64,000 nucleotides of DNA, from positions 1 through 64,000 of the forward strand of contig JAODTK010005755.1 in NCBI GenBank assembly GCA_026419785.1, given 5' to 3'. Position numbers and translations under genes: made by a program. This document shows, piece after piece, positions 55,216 through 64,000 of the stretch. The number at the start of each line of letters is the position of its first letter. The stretch's first letter is position 1. The notes under the pieces are model-generated. The model had not been told where the DNA came from. It made no database searches and worked only from the letters and a program-made list of their open reading frames with translations. Source of the DNA: Sclerodactyla briareus. Taxonomy: Eukaryota > Echinodermata > Holothuroidea > Dendrochirotida > Sclerodactylidae.

Positions 55216-56278
55216 ATAAATAGTTATTCCGTAAACGGCTTCTGGGGCAACTTGCAAAATGGGCATAGGCCCAAACCGCCAATAAAAAAACAACATTTAT
55301 CTGTTCATGTAATTGAGGATTCACAATGTCAAATGAGTGTAAATATGGGGTATGTTGGGTGTTTGTGAACCTGTGTGAGAGAGTGTTGAACCTTGTAGCG
55401 TATGGGAGCACCAAGAGAAATGAGGCGAACAAACAGGGTCAGGGCTAAAACAAATAAACAATCTCAATCAACCTTCCCCCCCCTCCACTGTGTTCGAATC
55501 ATTGCTCATGGTACTTAAGTAAGGGTTGGGGGGGTAGGCCTATTGCCATTGCTTTATGCGTTATATTGTCTGCTGATCATTCGCTGGTCCTTTGAACTCA
55601 CCTGCAGTGACCTTGTGGCATTTTAGGACAGGATGGAGACAACCCAGATTGCAAACTCATTGGACTGGGTGAATATATAAAACTCATCCAACCAAAGTGT
55701 TTCAATTGTTGATAGCCTAGGCAGTAGGCCTAGGCCTGGTTGTGTAATCAGGTATAGGCATAGCGTTAGGCCTAGCGTAGACCTCTAGACTGATATGGAT
55801 TGTACACCCCAAAGATCAGCCAATGTTTTCATGTAAGTTGAGGGCTAGGCCTGAGTCGTTTGCTGTAGTTTTCCACATGATTCGTCGTCTGGAGTTCATT
55901 GTATATCCACCCAGGTTTCATGGTGATGCCATGCTCTCGGATCTGCTCCCCTTGCCTTATATCTGATGACTCTCTGGTGGGTGCATAAAATGAAATCAGA
56001 GTCATTACTGCCAGCTTGCATCTTCACCAAACTTGCAATTTAGAATCAGAGAAGGTTAATGTGCATGCTGGGAAACATCACACAGGGACAGTTCATTCAT
56101 GTCAACTCAAGCAGATGTATTAGGAAGAGAATGGATAACCCTTGTCATGTTTTAGGCGTTTTGTAAAGAAATGTATTGTTATGCTGCCAATAGGCCATCA
56201 TTTATTGGAGCAAATGTTGAAATTAATACAAAGAGTTAATACAATTTATTATCTCCTTGCCATTCAATGGAGCCCCCT
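55216..56278. other. No gene recognised
   Basis: Contains GGCCTAGGCCTGG and related words near 55715-55780 and an acceptor-like CTTTGAACTCACCTGCAG at 55608. No supported exon. Confidence 0.35.
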
Positions 56279-56588
56279 TTAAGCCGCGTTACATGCACGA
56301 GGGCGGGCGGGTGGCGGGCGGGCACCGCGGACCAACGCAGTAAAGCGCTACGTGACATGAGAAACAATGAGTTCTAAGGAAAAACTGAACACCGTGTTTA
56401 GGTTTGAACCCTAGTGGGCCTATGTGTCCGGTGTGAGGAATATAATAATAGTAAAAATGATAATAACATAAATAACAAAAATATATCGTGGCTACACGGT
56501 TCTTATATAGAGGCAATACACACTAGGTGCGTGATTTCGAATTGAAAAAGCCTGCCCGCTGGCCCGCGTGCATGGAAACAGGGCTTAA
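56279..56588. mobile_element. TTAA-flanked MITE of about 310 bp
   Basis: The left end is TTAA (56279-56282) then GCCGCGTTACATGCACG. The right end, on the other strand, is TTAA (56585-56588) then GCCCTGTTTCCATGCACG. The TIRs extend further into GGGCGGGCGGGT on the left and GCGGGCCAGCGGGC on the right. TTAA target duplications with short TIRs are diagnostic of the piggyBac or Kolobok superfamilies. No transposase is encoded, so it is a non-autonomous copy. The superfamily choice between the two is open. Confidence 0.7.
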
Positions 56589-57061
56589 GTCATGTGTATA
56601 ACGATGGCGGCCATTCAATGTTCAGTCAGGCACCCAAAAATTACATTTTTATTAAAACCACGCACAGTGGACGTACTTGGCACTGTTATTAAAATTCTTG
56701 CGACAAGGCTGTTCAGGACGAGGTGTCAAAAAGTTGATGTATCGGTATTATGGCACGGAATAAAAACACATTTTGTGTCTTGTTGGGTAGTGTTTTGTAA
56801 ATACTGTCGTTACGTCTCTTGGGGACTAAGGCCTCCAAATCGGGTATGTTCACACATCCCACGTGCATCCGTTCCCCAATTGGCGTACACAGAGGCGGGA
56901 GGGGGGGGGGTGTTGGGGTTCAGACTTCCCCCTTGAACCCTTCTGACCAATAATTTTTGATACAAAATGCCACATTTTCATTGTTCAGGGGACGTTTTAC
57001 AGCTGTTGTTTTTTGATTCCTTGACGAAGTCGGAGGAGAAATCTATGCAGTCTGCCATGTG
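56589..57061. other. No gene confirmed
   Basis: A 114-codon frame (56592-56936) opens ATGTGTATAACGATGGCGG at the very edge of the MITE and ends in a G10 run (AGGCGGGAGGGGGG). The run belongs to the poly-G class, so the frame is probably fortuitous. Confidence 0.35.
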
Positions 57062-57107
57062 GGTGTGTGTGTATGTGTGTGTGTGTGTGTGTGTGCGTGT
57101 GTGTGTT
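57062..57107 (+). repeat. (GT)n microsatellite
   Basis: Interrupted by single TATG and TGCG steps. It is followed at once by a 314-bp tandem dimer, the same arrangement as (TGTC)n before the 47-kb repeats. Confidence 0.9.
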
Positions 57108-57745
57108 GACGCCTGGCTGTGAACCGATAAGTCCAGAATGGTTGGTCTGATCAGGTTCAAATTTGGTGTGTAGCTTCTTATGGGAGACAGGAACCCTATT
57201 GTTTTTGTATAGGTCGGGGTGAAATTGGCCAAAAATGGAAAATTTGTGAAAAGTCAATAATTTGCGCAATTTTGGCTTGTGAACACGATAAAAAAACAAA
57301 CGCGATCCCAACTGGATGGATGAAGCTCATACTTGGTATAGTGTTCCCCCTGATGAGTTACATGAACCCTATTCTTTTGGGGTCGGGGCATATGTCATCT
57401 GAGGTTACCAGAGTTCAAAGTCTTGAAACCTTGTGAACACGTAAGGCCAGAATGGTTGGTCTATCGGGTTCAAATTTAGTCTGTAGCTTTCGTATGGGGG
57501 CAGTGGACAGGAAACCCTATTGTTTTTGGTATAGGTCGGGGTGAATTTGGTAAAAAATAAGAAATTCGTGAAAAGTCAATTACTTTGGCCAATTTAGGCT
57601 TGTTAACACGATGACTCGATCTCACTTGGATGAATGAAGTTAATACTTGGAATGTGTGTTCACCATGGGAAGTACATGAACCCGATTGTTTTGGGTAGGT
57701 CAGAGAGCATCAGAGGTCAAAGTGGACAATTCCCCCTTGTCCTGT
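57108..57745 (+). repeat. Tandem dimer, period 314 bp
   Basis: CCAGAATGGTTGGTCT is at 57133 and 57447. In both units it is followed by GGTTCAAATTTNGTNTGTAG, CCCTATTGTTTTTG, TATAGGTCGGGGTGAA, GTGAAAAGTCAAT, AACACGAT and TGGATGAATGAAG-like text. The second unit is slightly longer at the 'tatgggggcagtggacagg' step. Confidence 0.85.
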
Positions 57746-58095
57746 GTCTGGCTAAGGTTGCGGCAGGAAGCGTCAAGGATCATTAAGCTTTTTGGCTTTC
57801 TGGTTCAAATTTAGCAGGGGCATGTGTCTAGGGACTCCTACATTGCATTTGGCAATAGAAGGGTGGCTTTAAATGAGGGTGCACTTCCCTTGGGTACGAC
57901 CTCAAAATCCCCAAGACGGATCTAGGGGTATGCCACTGGGTGCCATAAGGAAGTATTACTAGATCTGAAGCAGATGCGTTCAAATAGAACACAGCTTTGG
58001 CATTGTATACAGGTCATGAGCCTCCACACAACAATTTGTGTTATGGATCCTGTGACACGTTTAGGATTTATTTAAAGTGACGTGGTCAGAAATAA
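57746..58095. other. No gene recognised
   Basis: Unassigned spacer; nothing specific visible. Confidence 0.35.
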
Positions 58096-58200
58096 TTAGT
58101 GTTGGCCGATTAACGGTTTCCAATATTGCGTATCAGCTGATATGGCCTTATCAGCCCAATATCCATATTAAGTAGACAATGAAAAATTTCCGATGTTGGC
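58096..58200. repeat. GGCCGAT/ATATGGCC palindromic repeat fragment
   Basis: AGTGTTGGCCGATTAACGG, CCAATATTG, the palindrome ATCAGCTGAT, TATGGCCTTATC and CCAATATCCATATT follow one another. The alternation resembles ends of DNA transposons with GGCCGATA-rich termini known from animals. Boundaries are not defined. Confidence 0.4.
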
Positions 58201-58680
58201 CTTACCGTGCGTGATGTAGGGGAAATTTTTTCCCTTCCATCCTAGGGCTCGAGTTGTTTCAAGAATAAAAGTTAGGCGTTATATTCCACCTCTGACAAGA
58301 AAGCAAATTAGTTGACGCGTTTCTCGCGCTACCAACACAAACCACATTGTCGCCTGTTATTATGCATGTTGGACTGTAAAGCATAGCAACCCCCCCCCCC
58401 CCACTACTTATGGCATCGTGTGTGAGTCGCAACACTGCCGGACACTGCGCCAGGGAGTGGAGCCTCGGAGTGAACTAACTACAGCAACTTATCTGTACCA
58501 ACCATTCCTCTCCAAATTAAAAAAAACGCATATTCCAAGTTAGTGTTGACAGTATTTCCATTACTGAGGCGACAAACTTTAGGTGCCAGTGAGTGGAGAG
58601 GGGGAGCGCTTGAGCGCTGGGTAATTAGTGCATTAGCCAACCATGTTATTTACTGATGAAAATAAATTGGGGTAATTGCC
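58201..58680. other. No gene recognised; C14 run at 58390
   Basis: Carries a C14 run at about 58389-58402 and otherwise unassigned DNA. Confidence 0.35.
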
Positions 58681-59640
58681 AGCGTGACGGACGGGCATTT
58701 GGAGACTACTTTTTTATTTCAAAAGCCTGGTACAAACTATTTGAAGAGTGTAATGAACATTTTACTGTTGAATACAAAAAAATTTCAATTAGAAAGCAAA
58801 AGAAGCGGATGGGGTTCAGTGGCGTCATGTTCCAATTTTGAAGTCCAGTGTGAGGACGGACAAAAAAACACTCAAATTCTGAAAAAACACTAATTTCTCG
58901 AAAAGATATCTGTTATTGATTCAAAGTTGCTTCGAATAATTGTGCGAATTACTTATTGGTATATGAAAACTAATACAGAAGTAGAATGAAACTAGTTAAA
59001 GCTTACCCGTGTGACAACAGGGGATTTCAAATTGTGACGGACGAGATGACGGACGGGACATTTTCGACACGTTTTTCATCCTGACCGTAATTAGAATTTT
59101 AAAACTATCAAATTTTCATTAGATGTATTAAATAAATGGCATAATGAAGAATCAATGGCACACTTACCATAAAACATCAAAGATGTAAAAAACTCTAATC
59201 AGTCCCAACCAGGGAAATGTGACTGGACAGAAGTGACGGACGGGACGTGACAGACGCGACATGTCAGTTACGGTTTTCGTTTTGTTATCATTTGAAAAAG
59301 TACAAAAATAGAAAGTACGTCATTTGGCCCCACAATTGTGAACCCATTGAAGCTTCAAACCAGAGAAAGAGTCTAAAAACCATGAGCTGTAATTAAGCAC
59401 CCAACTGGAGACAATTAATCTTAAATGGGGGTGATTATTTGAGGGGAGTTTTCCAAGGGAAGAAGTATGAAGTGTTACTAGAGAAGGTATGTGTAAAGTG
59501 ATTCTGATACATTTGTTACATTGTGATAGGACCTGAGAAAAATTTATGACTTTTCTATCTTGAAATCAGGCCCCATTTGATTACCCACCCCCTTAGCCTG
59601 AAACGTTTCAATTTTTATGCTAATCTATGTCTATTTCCAG

Positions 59641-59816
59641 CCACACCAAGAGGGGGGGTGGCATATATTAGGTCAATTTTTGAGAACATAAGCTATAGCC
59701 TAAACATATCAGGTGTGGACATGTCCCATTGGATCTACATTCTACAATATCCTCTCCTTGTACCAAATAGAACTAGCACTCTTTCTGGTTCAAAATTGTA
59801 CGCTTTCAAATTTTAG
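59641..59816 (+). CDS. Candidate terminal exon, 58 codons, unidentified
   Basis: A branch-point-like CTAAT and pyrimidine tract (ATGCTAATCTATGTCTATTTC then CAG at 59640) form a good acceptor. The one long frame after it starts with two bases of a split codon and reads TPRGGVAYIRSIFENISYSL, then NISGVDMSHWIYILQYPLL, and ends KLYAFKF before TAG at 59814. It is Ser, Ile and Tyr rich and not recognised. It lies amid scattered GACGGACGGGAC motifs, so it could equally be repeat-derived. Confidence 0.22.
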
Positions 59817-59889
59817 GAATCATGTACAGTACATCCAATTATTGCTTATGGGTTAGGCTATTAGACCTCATCATACACCACTTAGCCCA

Positions 59890-60385
59890 TGTCCCAACAC
59901 TCAACATGAACCAACACTACTGTCAGGCTATTGCAACTGGAATTAACTAGTTAGTCTACGGCAAACTACCAGCCCAACACAGCCAAACTGCTTAGCTAAT
60001 ACTATGCTGGCTATGGCAACCTGCAGCTTAGCTACATCCATGCTCCATGGCACCTGCAGCCATCTGACGTCAGGCTATTGCAACTAACTCTGCGGCATTA
60101 TCTACGTGAGGACTAAGGCAACTGCAGTCCAACACAAACAGCCAACAAAACGCAAACCTTAGCTATACTATAGCTGGGGGGGCTGTGGCAAAATGCAGTT
60201 TAGCTACATCCATGCTCTATGGCACCTGCAGCGTAGCTACTGTCAGGACTATTGCAACTGCGGATTAGCTACAGTGAGACTGAGCAACTGCAGGCCCAAC
60301 AACAGCCAACCCCTGACTTATCTTATACTATAGCGGGGCTGTGGCAAATGCAGCTTAGCTACATCCACACTCCAACACTGTTCCA
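59890..60385 (+). repeat. Tandem array, about three units of 155-172 bp
   Basis: GCAGNTTAGCTACATCCA recurs at 60023, 60195 and 60350. Each unit also holds TGTCAGGCTATTGCAACT-like text, CAACTGCAGNCCAACAC, AACAGCCAAC and a CTATACTATAGC-like block. PstI-type CTGCAG words are frequent within it. Confidence 0.75.
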
Positions 60386-60925
60386 ACACTACCAACATGT
60401 TTTGATGGATTAATAGTTTGTTGGGGGGACCAGGAGGCTATTGTGGAGTAGTGGTTGTCGGAATACATGGGGTGGGTGAACTAGGATCTGCTAAAAAATC
60501 TTGAAACTGAAAGAGATAGATGTGATGGTGCTGTGTGGCTGGGCGTTTAGACAGCACTTTGGACCTGTATGGTCTGAAAACCTGTACTGAAGGGAACTTC
60601 AATTGACTATAAGGTCGGACAGTCTGTAATGTGTTTTGTGATATAAACTGGATGATTTCATAAGAGAAGGAACAGGACACACTGGAATAGATATATCAGT
60701 GACGGACGGGACAAAATGTGGACAGACTGGACAATTGTGACAGACGGGACCAAAGTTTGGGTGGAATAGTCTTATCAATCAATATCAGCAAACAAAGGTT
60801 ATTTTGTTTTCTGTATGGGGGTAGATCTATAGAAGATAGTGAATTAGGCTTAGGCCCCAAAAATTCCGTGAATGAGAAAAAAGACTAACTTCTTCATGTT
60901 TTTGCTGGGACGAACGGGACATTTC

Positions 60926-63194
60926 AAAACATAAAACTCGAAGTATAGTCATAAGGTCAAAAAAATCCAATGGGTGTAAATTAAATTTTATTGGATTGCA
61001 AAAAGTAGACCAAAGCTTGTATCAAGCCAGTAAAAAGTAATTGATTAATGATGTTTAGTAACATGGAAGTGAGAATTTTCTGCATATTTAATGTATTTTT
61101 AAACCTTCAAATACTCTCAACTTTAAATTCTCATAAAAATAGATAGATTATAGTGTACCAAACCAAAGATGGGTTTTTTTCAATTTTGCAAAGCCTGACT
61201 TGTCTATTTTGCAGAGACATATAATTGGTAAATAGAACAACTTGATGGAATTCTTCCACTTGCCAGATGTCTGTGGAGTGGCAGATTATTGGACAGAAAA
61301 AAATAGAAACTGTGATTGGGCTGTGTCAGCCCAAGTGGACTCTTCATCATGATAGCCAGAACCCATCAGAACACATTTAAGGCAATCCGAGGTGCTGATA
61401 AGTCAAAGTTTAGCTGATGCCAAATTGTTGACCAATATCTCGCATCGGATATATTCTTTCAAAAATCTTCCATGAGTAGACTCAGATCAAACTCAACAAA
61501 GGCAATATTCCTAGCATAGTGGAAGCTCACCATTTTGAGAAGGGTTCTGGTGGCACCGTCTCTTTTTTTTACCCATACTATTAAACGTGAAGGGAGAATA
61601 GTGTTGCATCACTTGCATGGCTATTCGAAGAAGCCTACCTGTAGTCACATGATTGGCACTCAATAGTAATAGCTCTCTGCTTCCGCGTTCGGAAATCCCC
61701 CCACTGCTTGGCTATCATTAGCCTCCACTTGACAGTCATTGCCAATGTTGTGTATATTGCAACTGGGAAAGGGAGGGGTGGAAGAGTTGTCATTTGGGGG
61801 TGTTTCCCCTAGCACTCATGGACTTAAAGCCCAGCAAGTTAATAGTAGGCACGTTACAGTGAATGAGCTGAGATGATAATGATATTAGTGCCACAAAAGG
61901 TCATAGGGAGATACGCTCACAATCTGATATTGCATGGAGGGAGGCGGGACGATCCTTCGACAACTCGACACGAAGTTTGTGGACACATCGTACCTATCAT
62001 AAGTATCAACAACAATAAAATACAGTAGTGGAACGTATTAATCAGTTACTCTTCCAAGATGGCTGACATTTTAGGGTAGGCTTTTCAGGTACATTGCCTA
62101 TATATTGCCATAGTCTTAGGTCTTTAATATCAATGTTCTTGCTCCGGGGGTTGAGGGATACGCTTCCATGAACATAAAAGCTCCGTTTTACAATGCCGCA
62201 TGGTAGGCATTGAGAATGTTTGTGTACTGTCCCACATTCTTAGCGCGTGCAGAGGCAGCCGCGAGTCCAATTAATTTTGGATCCTCGTGGTTTCACAAAC
62301 ATTTTCATGCTGTTTGGATCAAATTTCTGCGCCGCTTTCAGGTTTATAGTGTCTTTGATGGAGGTGAAGAAAGACATCAAATTGAATAATAGCACTAATC
62401 AATAATGGAAGCCTTGGAGATGGATCCGAGGCACATAGCGTGACTGAGAGCCCGAGACTCTTCCTTTCTTGATAGCGACGCCTGGTTATAAAACGGACGA
62501 ACATCGTTATTAAATTTACTGATGGTAGGAGGTTGGATGTTTAATAAACTGTTCTTCTAATTCCAAACTGTTGTCCTTGTACGTATGTGATGGTAGATCT
62601 GGTTCGATAGCCCTTCTGCAGTGGATGTGAATGGATGAAGGTGAATGGTTCATACTGTTTGCGATTTTTCCCCTTTTTTTTAGTGGGGGGAAGGGGCCCC
62701 TTTTTTTGGTGGGGGGGAGGGGGGAGGGGGGAAGTGGCTTGCAATAATTTGAGGTGAAGAAATCGCACAGAAATCCACTGAAATTCAGCAAAAACTAGAA
62801 AGAACGAAATCGTTCTGTGGCGAAATATCTGCTGGAGTGCTCAGAAACAGTGCCAAGATTACTGTGGGCTTGAAACCTTGCCTGTAGTAGTTATTTGCTT
62901 GCCATTAATTTCTGACAACTCCACCTTTCATATCTCTCCTTCATTTTTCTGCCCTTCCACAATTCACTAATTCTGGGAATGTCTATGGTATCATGTGGAA
63001 CCTGAATAGGTGAGCATGGCGTTATATGGCAGTTGCTGTAGAACTTAAATGCATCTTTTTGAGCCTCATTTTATCATTTACCCATTTGTGCACACTTCTC
63101 TCGCAGAAGCCTTCGCCTGCTGTCAGTTTGGGTAGTTTTGATCGGAAATGCTCGTTGCCACCCCATTTAAAAGCGAGGTGTCCTGTATGGTACA
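60926..63194. other. No gene recognised
   Basis: Mostly AT-rich DNA with short frames. A G/T-rich strand-biased patch with G runs lies at 62685-62740. A minus-strand frame at 60438-60680 begins just after an acceptor-like site (ATCTATTCCAG on the minus strand) but is not recognised. Confidence 0.35.
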
Positions 63195-63716
63195 GGGTAT
63201 TGTACATATGCGGATGACACTCAACAGTACCTACCACTGAATCGAGACAACAAGTCAGAAGGAATCCGCAAGAAAGAACTGTATACGTGACGTCGAAGCA
63301 TGGTCGATCAAGAACTGGCTAAATGCTGAATGACTCGAAAACTGAACTGCATCTCATCTCCTCACTTTCATAGAATGCCCACCTCCACCCAACATCTCTA
63401 TCAGCGATGCTATGGTTAACATCTCCAACACGGCTGCCAATCTTGGCGTCGTCTTTGGACATGAATGACCATGCTGAGAAGATTGTCCGGGCCGCCTCCT
63501 ACGCTCTATACAGTCACACCGTTTCAACTGAGCGTCTGGTCCATGCTTTTGTGTCATCATGCCTGGACTATTGCAACAGTCCGCTGTATGGTCTTCTTGC
63601 CACAGAATCCAAAGCTCCAACGGATACAGAACTCTGCAGCTAGAAGTGTCCCCGCTGTAGCAAACATATATCCTCATATAAAGCCGATTCTTCAGCAACT
63701 TCACTGGCTGATTTGA
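63195..63716 (+). mobile_element. Degenerate CR1/L2-type reverse transcriptase fragment
   Basis: The RT catalytic motif YADD is at 63207-63218, followed by TQQYLPLN. After frameshifts come WSIKNWLNAE and KTELHLIS, then ISISDAMVNISN, NLGVVF, MNDHAEKIVRAASYALYS, VSTERLVHAFVSSCLDYCNS and LYGLL. Then LQRIQNSAARSV and PILQQLHWL appear in another frame. The order is that of the fingers-palm to thumb part of CR1/L2-class RTs. At least three frame changes and a lost segment make it inactive. It breaks at HWL into the (ATTTG)n run, where intact members would continue. It shares the NS-LYGL...Q..QNSAAR region with the minus-strand fragment at 24 kb. Confidence 0.88.
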
Positions 63717-63738
63717 TTTGATTTGATTTGATTTGATT
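63709..63738 (+). repeat. (ATTTG)n microsatellite
   Basis: About five ATTTG units directly abut the broken RT frame. Confidence 0.9.
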
Positions 63739-64000
63739 GCTATGGATTCAGGAAGCCAATTTGACACATCGTGGAACCCTAACCGAATTTTTGATCGTGG
63801 ATGAGCACCGGCGACAACTCGCCTTCTCTTCTCGACTAGTGCTCAGATGATATCGCGGCAGGAGTGACACCAATCCCTGCTCCCGGGACCGCAATTTTAC
63901 GTCCCCATCTGACGGACAATCAGTGAACTCCAGGACCTGACCCCCTTCTCAGAACCTGAGGAGCGGAAGATGTTCGACGCGACACTGCTCACAGCCGACC
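63739..64000. other. No gene recognised at the right edge
   Basis: Moderately GC-rich sequence continuing past the window. It does not read as the expected continuation of the RT fragment in any frame I checked. Confidence 0.35.

Larger units (their letters stand above)
58684..60925. repeat. Scattered GTGACGGACGGGAC motif over 2.2 kb
   Basis: Close copies of GTGACGGACGGGAC occur at about 58684, 58850 (GTGAGGACGGACAA), 59034, 59046, 59233, 59247, 60699, 60719, 60737 and 60906. The first four clusters are roughly 165-200 bp apart. A 165-bp tandem array separates the left and right groups. Between motifs the sequence is not obviously repeated. Two overlapping frames at 58656-58893 use the first motif and look protein-like but unrecognised. 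Confidence 0.65.

Noticed and set aside
57349..57360. CTGATGAG as a hammerhead ribozyme core
   Set aside because: No matching CGAAA core or closing stems at the required distances.
58684..60925. CRISPR-like array of GACGGACGGGAC
   Set aside because: Spacing is irregular, copies are imperfect, and nothing else in the window is prokaryotic.
63022..63237. Minus-strand 71-codon frame over the RT region
   Set aside because: It is antisense to the YADD motif, which identifies the plus strand as the coding one.

Overview
This window reads as a gene-poor, repeat-dense stretch of an animal nuclear genome. There are no operons and no long open frames (the longest ATG-started frame is 220 codons). It holds degenerate CR1/L2-type reverse transcriptase fragments, terminal-inverted-repeat elements, a Helitron-like family, several short tandem arrays and many G/C homopolymers. 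The repeat style (poly-G tracts beside GGGGCGTAG motifs, AGGTCA-rich arrays, GGCCTAGGCCTA words) fits a marine invertebrate deuterostome such as an echinoderm. That placement is inferred from repeat style, not from a diagnostic gene. Paired repeat copies differ by many single-base indels, so old repeats or noisy long-read sequence, or both, are likely.

Layout. 0-2 kb: a piece of the Helitron-like family, then an element with imperfect terminal inverted repeats (about 247-1681). 2-7.6 kb: nothing recognised. 7.6-8.7 kb: a tandem array with a period near 198 bp; a stray monomer sits at 31.3 kb. 8.9-17.4 kb: G-run repeats, a pair of inverted 300-bp arms (11.25 and 15.07 kb), and two Helitron-like copies abutting head to head at 16.65 kb. 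17.9-18.8 kb: a tRNA-like pseudogene and a possible ribosomal-protein-type first exon, between 38-bp direct repeats. 18.9-19.3 kb: a short tandem array. 23.9-24.5 kb: a minus-strand CR1/L2 RT fragment. 27.9-29.4 kb: one possible exon and the 220-codon frame. 31.8-34.3 kb: purine- and pyrimidine-asymmetric tracts. 36.7-38.5 kb: a possible terminal exon and a 56-codon ORF. 40.9 kb: a foldback element with twin TGACGTCA sites. 44-54 kb: two full-length-looking Helitron-like copies around a long set of diverged, AGGTCA-rich tandem repeats. 56.3 kb: a compact TTAA-flanked MITE. 57-61 kb: a 314-bp tandem dimer, a scattered GACGGACGGGAC motif and a 165-bp tandem array. 63.2-63.7 kb: a plus-strand CR1/L2 RT fragment ending in an (ATTTG)n run.

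No complete protein-coding gene can be claimed. The coding calls are single-exon or small-ORF candidates at low confidence, and no functional link between them is visible. The better supported content is the mobile and tandem repeat structure.
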